Numbered from the stretch's first letter, positions 51,484 through 59,862 are shown. The stretch: 64,000 bases of DNA from Pectobacterium cacticida (GCF_036885195.1 NZ_CP133656.1:620001-684000), one strand, 5' to 3'. Numbers and translations are program-made. The notes: generated by a model not told the origin, from the letters alone.

Positions 51484-52205
51484 CAGTAAGATTCTCCATG
51501 AGTCATAGGATGAGTAAAGTTGGTCATCAACTGGCGTTCTGAGCAATCGAGATAGTCGGTTAATGCCCGGCAGGCTGCTGCGGTTTGTTGCTGATTGAGT
51601 AACGCCAGAATTTCGCGATCGCGGGCAATCCACGGTAGTTGAAAATCGCGCTCTCCGGCGCCGCTGCAAAATAGCAGACGTAACTGCGCCAGTAGCACGC
51701 TGAAAAAATCGTTAAAGCGCGCACAGCCCAACATTTGTACGATACTCTGATGAAAGCGCAGGCTGTGGGTGCCGACGCTCCGCCATTCCGACGCCGCCGC
51801 TGATTGTGCGGCGTTGTCCAGATGTGTTTTCATACGCGCCAGGTGAAAATCGCTGACCGGGGTACTAACCGTCAATGCCAGGACTTCCAGATGGCGACGC
51901 GCTTTGAAGATGTCCCTGACATCGCGTTTATCAAGCTGGCGGACAAATACCCCTCGGTTCTGGTGATAATTCACCAGCCCTTCGCCATGCAGAAAACGTA
52001 ACGCCTCGCGCAGCGTATTTCGTGAGCTATCGCATAATGCCGCCAGTTCAATCTCGCCTAACGCTTGTCCTGCCACCAGATTACCGTTGATGATATTTTC
52101 ACGTAGCAGGATAGAAATGCGCTCAAAGGCAGGTAACCCGCTTAGATCAATATGTTCTGGTATTTCAATCAGTAAGGGACATGAATCCCCGATGTTTCCT
52201 TTCAT
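51483..52205 (-). CDS. GntR-family regulator with FCD domain
   Basis: 240 residues: winged helix (about 25-95: AFERISILLRENIINGNLVAG, LCDSSRNTLREALRFLHGEG, YHQNRGVFVRQLD) and an FCD ligand-binding domain (100-220: ARRHLEVLAL, HSLRFHQSIVQML, DREILALLNQQQ). FadR-type regulators respond to small acids. It lies between the transporter and DUF1989 genes in one minus-strand operon, so it probably controls this operon. Confidence 0.9.
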   Translation of the reverse strand: MKGNIGDSCPLLIEIPEHIDLSGLPAFERISILLRENIINGNLVAGQALGEIELAALCDSSRNTLREALRFLHGEGLVNYHQNRGVFVRQLDKRDVRDIFKARRHLEVLALTVSTPVSDFHLARMKTHLDNAAQSAAASEWRSVGTHSLRFHQSIVQMLGCARFNDFFSVLLAQLRLLFCSGAGERDFQLPWIARDREILALLNQQQTAAACRALTDYLDCSERQLMTNFTHPMTHGESY

Positions 52206-52214
52206 ATGCGTCCC

Positions 52215-53723
52215 TCAGACCACGGCCATATCGTTAATAAAGCGGGAAATCCGATGATCGCGCATCTGGCGAATCTCAGCCGGTGGCGCATCAATTTCGA
52301 TACGCCCCTGTTCCATAAACACCACGCGATCGGAAATGGAGAACGCAAACTTCATTTCGTGCGTCACAATCAACATGGTGATCCCTTCCTGCGCCAGCTT
52401 TTCAATGACCAGGAGTACTTCGCTGACACGCTCTGGGTCGAGTGCCGAGGTCGGCTCATCAAACAGAACCACTGCGGGTTTCATCACCAGTGTACGGGCA
52501 ATAGCCACCCTCTGTTGTTGTCCGCCGGATAATTGATGGGGATATTTAGCGGCATGTTCCAACATGCCAACCTTATCGAGCATGGCCAGACTGCGTTGAT
52601 ACAACGCCTCATGGCTGTCGAGATTGTGCAACTGCGGGGCCAGCATCAGATTTTCCAGCACCGTCTTATGGGGAAACAGATTAAAACTCTGAAAAACCAT
52701 ACCAAGTTTAGTAATCTGAGCGCGGTAGGGTAGGGCATCTTCTCGTTGCCCGGCGTGAATGAACGCGCGTCCTAAGAGTTCAACGCTGCCACGATCCATT
52801 TTCTCCAGCCCATTGATCAGGCGAATGAGCGTCGTCTTCCCTGAACCTGATGGGCCAATAATCGAGATCACTTCGCCCGGTAGTACGCTAAGATGAATAT
52901 CTTGCAATACAGGCTTGCCATTAAAAGATTTACTGATCCCCGTTAATTGTAAAATCGGTTTCGCCGAAGCACTGCGACGCTTGCGTGTAACAACGGGGGC
53001 GATGGGCAAAAGAGCGCGCGCTTGCGCAGCATCAAACGGAGCGGGTTTACGATTTTGAACATCCCAATGGCGTTCCAGCCAGCCGAACAGACGCTCAAAC
53101 ATTGTGACGATCAACACATAGTAGAAAGCCACCGCCAGCATGGTTTCCATCACCTTAAAATTGTCAGTATAGAGACGCTCGCCCACCCTCAGAATTTCAG
53201 ACAGCGAGATCACTGATACCAGCGAGGTCATCTTCACGATAGTGATAAATTCATTCACTAACGTAGGCAGAGAGATCCGCAGAGCCTGTGGGATAATGAT
53301 ACTTAAACGAATTTGGGTTGTGTTGAGCCCTAGTGCACGGCCCGCTTCGAACTGTCCACGCTGCACTGACAGCAATCCGCCACGGTGGATCTCCGCTATA
53401 TAGGCCGTTTCACTAATAATGAGCGCTAGCAGACCCGCAGCAAAAGGACTAGACAACACATCGCTCGTCGCCGGAAAAATTTGTGGCAGGTTAAAAATAA
53501 AGATCAACAGCACCAGTAGCGGTAGACTTCGGAAAAGCCAGATGTAGCAGGCCGCTGCGTTACGCAACAGTACGTTATGCGACTGTTTAGCCAGCGCCAC
53601 ACCTAAGCCCAGAACAACGCCTCCCAGCCAGGTCAGCACGCTTAACTGGACCACCAGCCAACTGGCTCGCCAGAAATCGGCGTAATGAAACAAACTTATT
53701 AGGTAAGGCCAGTCAAAATGCAT
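52215..53723 (-). CDS. fused ABC permease-ATPase, polar amino-acid type
   Basis: 502 residues. The N-terminal 220 are an inner-membrane permease of the HisM/GlnP type with the EAA loop EAGRALGLNTTQIRLSIIIP. The C-terminal 240 (from about 260) are a GlnQ-like ATPase: Walker A GPSGSGKTTLIR, Q-loop VFQSFNLFPH, signature LSGGQQQRVAIAR, Walker B VVLFDEPTSALDPE, H-loop VTHEM. Permease and ATPase are usually separate genes; the linker is about 40 residues (ARALLPIAPVVTRKRRS). Works with the binding protein encoded just upstream (23 bases). Substrate not known. Confidence 0.92.
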   Translation of the reverse strand: MHFDWPYLISLFHYADFWRASWLVVQLSVLTWLGGVVLGLGVALAKQSHNVLLRNAAACYIWLFRSLPLLVLLIFIFNLPQIFPATSDVLSSPFAAGLLALIISETAYIAEIHRGGLLSVQRGQFEAGRALGLNTTQIRLSIIIPQALRISLPTLVNEFITIVKMTSLVSVISLSEILRVGERLYTDNFKVMETMLAVAFYYVLIVTMFERLFGWLERHWDVQNRKPAPFDAAQARALLPIAPVVTRKRRSASAKPILQLTGISKSFNGKPVLQDIHLSVLPGEVISIIGPSGSGKTTLIRLINGLEKMDRGSVELLGRAFIHAGQREDALPYRAQITKLGMVFQSFNLFPHKTVLENLMLAPQLHNLDSHEALYQRSLAMLDKVGMLEHAAKYPHQLSGGQQQRVAIARTLVMKPAVVLFDEPTSALDPERVSEVLLVIEKLAQEGITMLIVTHEMKFAFSISDRVVFMEQGRIEIDAPPAEIRQMRDHRISRFINDMAVV

Positions 53724-53746
53724 GCATCCTCCAGAGGTGGGAAGGG

Positions 53747-54562
53747 TTAAAGAGTGCCAGCCAGCGCTTTCTCAGCTTCATTGGCATCTGGCATTTGCAG
53801 GTTATATTTCTGCAACAACGCGCGATAACTGCCATCACTAACTTTTTGTGCGAATGACGCTTTCAGTTCATTCAACAACTGCGGATTGTCTTTATTGACG
53901 GCCAGCCCTACCACGACGGGATAGATCATCTCATCAGAGGAAATTTTCAGGCGTTGAGCGGTTTTTTCTAATGTCGCCTTGGCGACTGCGGCATCTTCAT
54001 ACTGCACATCGACCGCTGCTGATAACAGCGCCTGTGTCGCTTCAGGTGACGTTGGGAATTCGCGAACTGAGATAGCCCCTAAACCTTTCGGTTGACAGTA
54101 GTGAGTGGAAACTGCATTCAGACGTGCTATCCAGGCTCCACCTTTAATAGAGGAAACGCGTTTGCCACACAAATCTTCGGGCTTTTTCGGTTGGAAGGCC
54201 GAGTTAGCTGCAACCAGCAACGTCCCACCGGTTTTCATATAAGGCAGAAAATCTACTTGTTGTGCGCGTTCTGGTGTGACATAGAGCGTTGAGGCGATAA
54301 CATCGAATTTATTGCTTTTTAACCCTAGGATTAAGTTAGCAAAACGCGTGTCCTTAACGACAGGTTTAAGTTTCAACGGCGCAGAAATGAGATTAATAAA
54401 CTCGGTATCGAAACCTGCCGGCTTGTCTTCCTTTAAGAAGTTATAAGGAGGATACGATAGGTCTGAGCCAATGATCAGGCTACCCGGTTTTAGCGTAGCC
54501 GCCTGTGTCACGTTGAAAAATGCAGGGGCGATAAGAAAGGCAATACGTAATAACATTTTCAT
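53747..54562 (-). CDS. periplasmic substrate-binding protein, amino-acid type
   Basis: 271 residues with signal peptide (about 1-22, MKMLLRIAFLIAPAFFNVTQ). The SBP family 3 fold is clear: LIIGSDLSYPPYNFLKEDKP, GFDTEFINLISAPL, FDVIASTLYVTPERAQQVDF, and GLAVNKDNPQLLNELKASF. It delivers the solute to the fused transporter encoded next. A polar amino acid or a ureide-like compound is likely given the DUF1989 gene (inference). Confidence 0.92.
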   Translation of the reverse strand: MKMLLRIAFLIAPAFFNVTQAATLKPGSLIIGSDLSYPPYNFLKEDKPAGFDTEFINLISAPLKLKPVVKDTRFANLILGLKSNKFDVIASTLYVTPERAQQVDFLPYMKTGGTLLVAANSAFQPKKPEDLCGKRVSSIKGGAWIARLNAVSTHYCQPKGLGAISVREFPTSPEATQALLSAAVDVQYEDAAVAKATLEKTAQRLKISSDEMIYPVVVGLAVNKDNPQLLNELKASFAQKVSDGSYRALLQKYNLQMPDANEAEKALAGTL

Positions 54563-54839
54563 CAGAGAGCCTCGACAATTATTTGTTCAACAATGAATAA
54601 GCATTTAATGTGCCAACTTTTAAGTTGGTGAAATAGATGCGTAAATCAGGGAGGAGGTGCACTAAAAGCCCGTTCATTGAACAAAAATGGGGCATGTCGG
54701 GGAAGGTGTTGCACCAGAAAGGGGTATTTGGGCGACTGATAGTGAAGAGGATGCGCTACAGCGCTGAGTATAAAACCGCCATACGGCAGTTAGGCTATAG
54801 ATCTTCTGCTATACATTACCGTATAATCGTCGCCCGTTC

Positions 54840-54915
54840 GGCCCCTTAGCTCAGTGGTTAGAGCAGGCGACTCATAATCGCTTGGTCGCTGGTTCAAGTC
54901 CAGCAGGGGCCACCA
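54840..54915 (+). tRNA. tRNA-Ile2 (anticodon CAT, lysidine-modified)
   Basis: 76 bases with encoded CCA: acceptor GGCCCCT, D arm, anticodon loop ACTCATAATC with CAT, and T arm GCTGGTTCAAGTCCAGC. The sequence matches the ileX/ileY type whose C34 becomes lysidine to read AUA, rather than a Met tRNA. A -10-like TATAAT lies at 54822-54827. Confidence 0.92.
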
Positions 54916-54942
54916 AATTTTAGCTTTAAAATCATATGATTA

Positions 54943-54969
54943 AGCCACCTTTCACAAGGTGGCTTTTTT
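54943..54969 (+). terminator. tRNA-Ile2 terminator
   Basis: AGCCACCTT / AAGGTGGCT with a 4-base loop followed by TTTTTT. Confidence 0.88.
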
Positions 54970-55769
54970 GTTATATTCAGTTCGTGTCGCAAAAGTGTCT
55001 CAACAGATTTAGACCATATCGAAAATACACAACTATTGGTTAACCTGAAGCAGGTTACTCAGGCATGGAAATATTACTAATCTTATTTTTCAGTTTGAGA
55101 TTTTCACCAGAACCCCAGCAGTGGCGCAGGCTGGCGTACCCATTTGTAGAAAAATAAAACTGAAAAATAGCTATGATCCGAAAACCGAAGGCGGGTGCGG
55201 TGTAACGCCGATTTTGTCAATGTGACCGTTCATTTTGTGCGTGCGTTTGCCACGCCTGCGCGATGTGGTGGAACTATCGGGTTGGATCGCATGACATAGC
55301 ACGTATTGATGGGGGGAGCGCGGCGTTGCGCATTTTGGATGTTTTAGTGTGAGACAGTTAGTACGGTTGTCTATCGGCGTGAAAAAGCCCGCGCATGGCG
55401 GGCTTGGCTTTCCCTGGTGTCATCATTATTGTTTTAAATCCAATCACATAATGACATTGGGTGTGTTTATTTTATAAACGTTTATACAGATCGATTATGC
55501 GTTATTGATCGGTAGCGTCGATCGATGGTCTAGTGATTCTGAATATTTTACGTAATTCAATGATATTTATGTTTTTAGTATGAATTCAGACTTTGTTGGT
55601 ATACCTAAACGTATACCAATGCAGAAAAGTGATAGGTTTTTTTGCTAATGATTTCACCCTGTGAATCCCACCCCTTCTGTTACCTCAATCTATGATGATG
55701 CTTTGATAAGTACATGCGAATATCACTTTTTAGTGGTGTTGGTGTGTACTTAATCCTGATGGATGCTTA
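54970..55769. other. 800-base region after tRNA-Ile2
   Basis: No intact gene seen. Contains a minus-strand terminator-like hairpin AAGCCCGC/GCGGGCTT (55385-55404) and a 9-bp palindrome TTGGTATAC/GTATACCAA at 55596-55619 that includes one copy of a 17-bp direct repeat. Composition suggests leftover mobile DNA. Confidence 0.4.
55604..55620. repeat. 17-bp direct repeat, left copy
   Basis: CCTAAACGTATACCAAT, identical to 57957-57973. The two copies enclose both toxin-antitoxin pairs. Confidence 0.6.
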
Positions 55770-56285
55770 TCAAACTAGTTCAAATAAGGCTAATTCTTTT
55801 AACAGGGTATTTGTGGTAGGAAGATAGAGCGAATTAGGCTTACGTTGAAAGGCAATAAACCCATATTTCAGATAAAAATTCTTCGCAACCTCATCTTTCG
55901 CATCGACATGTAAAGCCCATATTCCTGTTGTCGAGCGCGAAACATTGAGGATCGCATCAACAAGTAATGAACCGCCTATGCCTTTTCCCGCAAATTCAGA
56001 ATCGACGGCAAGGCGACCAAGTAATGCAGCGGGTACCGAAGGATAACGCGGAAGTTTCTTGGTAATTGTCCCGGGTAGGCCGCTGATGTCGATTGCACTG
56101 GAAGACAACGTATAAAAGCCTGCTACGTTATTGTTTTCATCAACGGCAACATAACGTTTAGTAAAGCGTTCCCGGCTGTACTGCCCGGCGTACTTTTGCA
56201 GGTAAGTATTTAACTCAGGAACGCCGCAATTAAAATCTTTCTTGTTATGGTTTTTGGCAAGTAGCGTGTAGGTCAATAAGCTCAT
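55770..56285 (-). CDS. GNAT acetyltransferase toxin (TacT-like)
   Basis: 171 residues from the ATG at 56285, one base after the antitoxin stop; GGGAAG precedes it. GNAT fold: FYTLSSSAIDI, LLGRLAVDSEFAGKGIGGSLL with the acetyl-CoA loop, and DEVAKNFYLKYGF with the catalytic Tyr. TacT toxins acetylate aminoacyl-tRNA and stop translation. Operon order DUF1778 antitoxin then GNAT toxin is the standard TacAT arrangement. Complete and probably active. Confidence 0.88.
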   Translation of the reverse strand: MSLLTYTLLAKNHNKKDFNCGVPELNTYLQKYAGQYSRERFTKRYVAVDENNNVAGFYTLSSSAIDISGLPGTITKKLPRYPSVPAALLGRLAVDSEFAGKGIGGSLLVDAILNVSRSTTGIWALHVDAKDEVAKNFYLKYGFIAFQRKPNSLYLPTTNTLLKELALFELV

Positions 56286-56286
56286 T

Positions 56287-56553
56287 TTATCTTCCCAACG
56301 CTTCACGCCTTTGCATTGCGCCTAATAATGCAGTGGAAACCGGTGATTCGGATAGCAGTGAGTCAGCAAATTGCTTTTGGTCTTCAATTGCCAGTTTCAG
56401 GATTGCGGTTTCCTCTACGGCTCTTTTAGCGGCTTCCTGCGTTGCTGTGATAATAAAATCCGTCATTGTGCGCCCCTGCAACTCGGCGGCATGTTTGATC
56501 AATGCGTGGAGTTCCGGAGGGATGCGCGCTTCCAGTCTTGCGGTTGTAGGCAT
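56287..56553 (-). CDS. DUF1778 ribbon-helix-helix antitoxin (TacA-like)
   Basis: 88 residues from the ATG at 56553 (TGAGGTAACT). RHH part: TARLEARIPPELHALIKHAAELQGR, TMTDFIITATQEAAKRA; C-terminal toxin-binding tail SLLSESPVSTALLGAMQRR. It neutralises the GNAT toxin encoded next and represses its own promoter. AT-rich inverted motifs just upstream (GTATATAAGGTAC) may be its operator. Confidence 0.9.
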   Translation of the reverse strand: MPTTARLEARIPPELHALIKHAAELQGRTMTDFIITATQEAAKRAVEETAILKLAIEDQKQFADSLLSESPVSTALLGAMQRREALGR

Positions 56554-56743
56554 AGTTACCTCACGTTCATAATTCCGGCAGATTGCCGTACAAGAAGTAT
56601 ATAAGGTACATATCAAAAGATAGTCTGAGTATTCGCATTGGGGATGAGTGTGCTTATCTCAAAATAAAAAGATTTTGCACAAAACCGTTCGCTTTCTTCA
56701 CTATGGTTTTTTATTTTTATTAATCAATATATTAAATGGTGGT

Positions 56744-56791
56744 GAGTTGGTGAGTTGGTGAGTTGGTGAGTTGGTGAGTTGGTGAGTTGGT
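56744..56791. repeat. six tandem copies of an 8-bp unit
   Basis: GAGTTGGT repeated six times without mismatch between the two divergent toxin-antitoxin pairs. No frame runs through it; variation in copy number could alter promoter spacing (inference). Confidence 0.85.
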
Positions 56792-56871
56792 GAACAGGTG
56801 ATGAGTGACTCGTCACCCTACAGTGAGATTTAAGATGTGTGTAGCTATTTGCGATACAATCGGCTATGAGT

Positions 56872-56894
56872 TTGTATAGCTAATAGCTACACAA
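56872..56894. promoter_or_regulatory. putative antitoxin operator
   Basis: TTGTATAGCTA / TAGCTACACAA inverted repeat ends nine bases before the second antitoxin start, and another half-site TGTGTAGCTA lies at 56838-56847. Fits autoregulation by a ribbon-helix-helix antitoxin. Confidence 0.55.
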
Positions 56895-56903
56895 TAGGTA
56901 ATT

Positions 56904-57176
56904 ATGAGAACCGAAGCAAAAGAAGCACCGATCAACATTCGGGCTAAATCGTCACAACGGGAACTGATAGACGTTGCCGCAAAATTGCTTTCAAAGTCAC
57001 GCACTGATTTTATCCTTGAGGCTGCTTGTCGTGAGGCGGAAGAGGTGCTATTGGATCAACGCCTGTTTCTGGTTGATGACTCACAATTTGATGCGTTTGT
57101 TAACGCACTGGAAAAACCCGTCGCCACGAATGAGCGGTTACGGGCGTTATTAAACAGGAAATCACCGTGGGAATAA
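56904..57176 (+). CDS. DUF1778 ribbon-helix-helix antitoxin (second pair)
   Basis: 90 residues: PINIRAKSSQRELIDVAAKLL and RTDFILEAACREAEEVL form the RHH domain; the tail DDSQFDAFVNALEKP and ERLRALLNRKSPWE binds toxin. This is the other common DUF1778 subtype, distinct from the 56287-56553 protein. Operator-like repeats lie directly upstream. The normal toxin start GTG at 57167 overlaps its end. If the toxin is disabled, this antitoxin may be an orphan that still protects against related toxins (inference). Confidence 0.92.
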   Translation: MRTEAKEAPINIRAKSSQRELIDVAAKLLSKSRTDFILEAACREAEEVLLDQRLFLVDDSQFDAFVNALEKPVATNERLRALLNRKSPWE

Positions 57177-57208
57177 CGGCACCAGAATTATTATTACCTT
57201 AGCAAGCC

Positions 57209-57646
57209 GTGGTCGATTTCCGAAGTTCAGAGCCGTCATTGGACGAATGGCTAAAGCGTAAAGCATCCAAGAAGCAGACCATGGGGGCATCACGCACTTT
57301 TGTCGTGTGTGAATCCGGTGGGAATCAGGTTATTGGCTTTTACGCGCTGGCAACGGGCAGTATACAACGTCAATCTGTATCGGGGGCGTTGCGGCGTAAT
57401 ATGCCTGATCCGCTGCCTGTATTAGTTTTGGGGCGTCTGGCAGTTGATGAACGTTATCATCGCCGGGGGATTGGCGCGGGGCTGTTGAAAGATGCGGTCT
57501 TGCGTTCCCGGCTGGTTGCTGAACAGGTGGGAACAAAAGCATTATTGGTTCATGCGCTCTCTGAGGAGGCAAAGGCTTTTTATCTGCACTGGGGCTTTAC
57601 CCCTTCGGAAATCCAGCCAATCACATTGCTTTTACCGCTCTGGTAA
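57209..57646 (+). CDS. GNAT toxin (TacT-like) with an in-frame stop near its usual start
   Basis: The family start VGITAPELLLP is readable from GTG 57167, but codon 12 is TAG (57200-57202), where a Gln codon CAG is the simplest ancestor. From GTG 57209 an open frame of 145 residues continues: VDFRSSEPSLDEWLKRKA, FYALATGSI, RLAVDERYHRRGIGAGLLK (acetyl-CoA loop), EAKAFYLHWGF (catalytic Tyr). All core GNAT motifs remain, so a shortened toxin from GTG 57209 is possible, but that codon has no good ribosome site. Read it as probably inactivated or weakened. Confidence 0.75.
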   Translation: MVDFRSSEPSLDEWLKRKASKKQTMGASRTFVVCESGGNQVIGFYALATGSIQRQSVSGALRRNMPDPLPVLVLGRLAVDERYHRRGIGAGLLKDAVLRSRLVAEQVGTKALLVHALSEEAKAFYLHWGFTPSEIQPITLLLPLW

Positions 57647-57698
57647 TCTATGCATCCAATGTAAAAACCGGCCAGAGCCGGTTTGTCGTTTCTGGTAT

Positions 57699-57902
57699 CT
57701 ACCTCGCTATCTCACATTTGAGCAGCCAGTCGGCGTCGGATTCGTCTTTCAGTTCAAGGTTAGTCTGTATGCCCTGATTGACTCTGCCTTTGAGGTACGT
57801 CTGCCCATGTTCCGACATCATATTTGGCAGCACCTTACCAAAAGCCGTCAGGCTTATAGGGCTGACTTCTGTATGTGTCAGAGGACGGGCAATTCTTGGC
57901 AT
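57699..57902 (-). pseudogene. fragment of a CP4-57-like integrase fused to unknown sequence
   Basis: Minus strand from ATG 57902: MPRIARPLTHTEV matches the start of CP4-57/IntA-type integrases (which insert next to ssrA), then homology ceases and an unrelated tail ending DWLLKCEIAR follows. No catalytic domain. It lies next to the ssrA 3' end, the usual target of such integrases. Confidence 0.5.
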
Positions 57903-57956
57903 GCCGGGGCATCCGTGTTTTAGGCCTACGTTTTTAGGCATATATGATACCGTAGG

Positions 57957-57973
57957 CCTAAACGTATACCAAT
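57957..57973. repeat. 17-bp direct repeat, right copy
   Basis: CCTAAACGTATACCAAT, second copy of 55604-55620. It is preceded by an inverted repeat TAGGCCTACG (57921-57930) / CGTAGGCCTA (57951-57960). Confidence 0.6.
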
Positions 57974-58016
57974 AATCTCTGGATTCAGGCGAATATCGTC
58001 GGACAATGGCGGACAC

Positions 58017-58052
58017 AAAAAAGCCCGCAGGGCTTACGCCATGCGGGCTTTT
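58017..58052 (-). terminator. ssrA terminator
   Basis: AAGCCCGCA / TGCGGGCTT 9-bp stem; on the minus strand followed by TTTTTT. It ends tmRNA transcription. Confidence 0.85.
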
Positions 58053-58094
58053 CGTACTTCATCGGATTTATCTGGTAATACCCGATGTCTAAAT

Positions 58095-58457
58095 TGGTGG
58101 AGCTGGGGGGATTTGAACCCCCGTCCGGAACCACTCTACCGTCGGTACTACATGCTTAGTCTATCTTTACATTCGCTTGCCAGCTGCGAATAGACACGCC
58201 ACTAACAAACTAGCCTGATTAGATTTAATGCTTCAACCCCAGGCAAGGCATCCACACGATCTCTTTTGGGTTTGACCTCTCTTGATCCCCGTCCTAAGAG
58301 CGGAGGCTAGGGAGAGAGGGCTCAAAGCAGGTTATTAAGCTGCTAAAGCGTAGTTTTCGTCGTTTGCGACTATTTTTTTGCGGCTTTTTACGAGGCCAAC
58401 CGCCCCTCGGCATGCACCTTGGGCTTTGCAAATCCCGTCGAATCCAGAATCAGCCCC
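58095..58457 (-). ncRNA. ssrA: tmRNA
   Basis: 363 bases, the standard enterobacterial length. The 5' end GGGGCTGATTCTGG and 3' end CCCCAGCTCCACCA pair as the tRNA-Ala-like part with T arm GGGGGTTCAAATCCCCC. The tag frame at 58335-58367 reads ANDENYALAA then stop. It rescues stalled ribosomes with SmpB, encoded 50 bases upstream on the same strand. Confidence 0.98.
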
Positions 58458-58507
58458 CAAGAAACTGTCGCCAGTATACCAGAACTTTCCATTGTTAAGC
58501 CAGTGGC

Positions 58508-58990
58508 TTAACGATTGGCGTTCTTCATGATACGGGCTTTGTCTAACTTCCATTCACGTTCTTTAATGTCATCACGCTTGTCGTGATCTTTTTTACCTTT
58601 CGCTACGCCGATTTTAACTTTGCTCCAGGCATTTTTCCAATACATGGATAGTGCGACGACCGTGTAGCCATCACGACTGACACGACCAAATAGCGACTCT
58701 AGCTCGCGTTTGTTGAGCAGGAGTTTACGCGTACGTGTGGGATCGCACACCACGTGCGATGAAGCTACATTTAGTGGCGTAATGGTCGCGCCAAACAGGT
58801 AAGCCTCGCCGTTCATAAAGGTGACATAGCTGTCACTGAGGTTCGCCTTACCTGCGCGCAGTGATTTAACTTCCCATCCTTGCAGCGCAAGACCAGCCTC
58901 GAACTCTTCCTCAATGAAATATTCGTGACGGGCGCGCTTGTTCTGCGCAATGGTGGCGGAACCGGGTTTGTATGCTTTTTTCTTTGTCAT
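58508..58990 (-). CDS. smpB: SsrA-binding protein SmpB
   Basis: 160 residues: NKRARHEYFIEEEFEAGL, GWEVKSLRAGKANLSDSYV and the basic C-terminal tail KGKKDHDKRDDIKEREWK typical of SmpB. It binds tmRNA and places it in the ribosomal A site. Upstream of ssrA and divergent from ratA, the conserved order. Confidence 0.97.
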   Translation of the reverse strand: MTKKKAYKPGSATIAQNKRARHEYFIEEEFEAGLALQGWEVKSLRAGKANLSDSYVTFMNGEAYLFGATITPLNVASSHVVCDPTRTRKLLLNKRELESLFGRVSRDGYTVVALSMYWKNAWSKVKIGVAKGKKDHDKRDDIKEREWKLDKARIMKNANR

Positions 58991-59144
58991 AGTGCCGCCA
59001 TTATACTGGATGTCATTGGGAATGAAATCCCCGCCGTGCTTTCGCGTCGTGGTTAATGCGATCGTGCGATAAGCTTCGCAGAATTTTTGCCAGTTGGGTT
59101 ATCAGTGCTATTATTTTGCGCGTTTATGACTTTCGGAAAATAGT

Positions 59145-59591
59145 ATGCCAAAGATAAGCCGTTCAGCACTAGTGCCGTTTAGTGCTGAACAGATGTACAA
59201 ACTGGTCAATGATGTTGCCTCGTACCCTGCATTCTTACCGGGCTGTACGGGGAGTCGAGTGCTTTCCTCCTCGGAGGGTGAGATGACTGCTGCGGTGGAT
59301 GTATCCAAAGTTGGTATCAGTAAGACATTCACCACACGTAATACATTGACGCACAACCAAAATATCAATATGCAACTGGTCGATGGCCCATTTCGTCAGT
59401 TAGGCGGTGACTGGCATTTTACACCGCTGAGCGCCGATGCCTGTAAAGTCGAGCTACATCTGGAGTTTGAATTCACTAATGCACTGATAGAACTCGCTTT
59501 TGGCAAAGTGTTCAAGGAGCTGGCGGGGAATATGGTGCAGGCGTTCACGCAGCGTGCGAAAGAGGTTTATCGTGTCCGAAATGCGTGTTGA
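59145..59591 (+). CDS. ratA: RatA-family START-domain protein (YfjG)
   Basis: 148 residues of the SRPBCC/START fold: SALVPFSAEQMYKLVNDVAS, YPAFLPGCTGSRVLSS, and C-terminal FGKVFKELAGNMVQAFTQRAKEVY. In E. coli the protein was reported to bind 50S subunits; bacterial relatives of Coq10 suggest a quinone-related role, so function is not settled. Its last 20 bases overlap rnfH. Confidence 0.92.
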   Translation: MPKISRSALVPFSAEQMYKLVNDVASYPAFLPGCTGSRVLSSSEGEMTAAVDVSKVGISKTFTTRNTLTHNQNINMQLVDGPFRQLGGDWHFTPLSADACKVELHLEFEFTNALIELAFGKVFKELAGNMVQAFTQRAKEVYRVRNAC

Positions 59592-59862
59592 TGTGGTTTA
59601 TGCGTTGCCTGAACGCCAGTATCTGCGTACGGTGACGTTGGATGAAGGAAGTACCATTGAGCAGGCTATCGTTGCATCGGGCCTGCTGGAACTCCGCCAT
59701 GATATTGATTTACAGGTGAATAAAGTCGGTATTTATAGCCGGGCGGCTAAACTGACCGATGTGGTGCAGGATGGTGACCGCGTGGAAATTTATCGTCCGT
59801 TAATTGCTGATCCGAAGGAGCTTCGCCGCCAGCGTGCCGAGCGCGCAAAGAATAGGGTATGA
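59572..59862 (+). CDS. rnfH: RnfH-family ubiquitin-like protein (YfjF)
   Basis: 96 residues from GTG 59572 (AGAGGTTT site) inside the end of ratA; ATG 59581 is an alternative. MRVDVVYALPERQYLRTVTL, GLLELRHDIDL, KVGIYSRAAKL and DRVEIYRPLIADPKELRRQ are the UPF0125 signature, a beta-grasp fold. Cellular role unknown; ratA-rnfH is a conserved pair. Confidence 0.93.
   Translation: MSEMRVDVVYALPERQYLRTVTLDEGSTIEQAIVASGLLELRHDIDLQVNKVGIYSRAAKLTDVVQDGDRVEIYRPLIADPKELRRQRAERAKNRV

Noticed and set aside
54637..54849. 70-residue frame before tRNA-Ile2
   Set aside because: It runs into the tRNA and its promoter; no family signal.
56744..56791. Tandem repeats considered as a CRISPR array
   Set aside because: Units are 8 bp with no spacers and no cas genes anywhere in the window.
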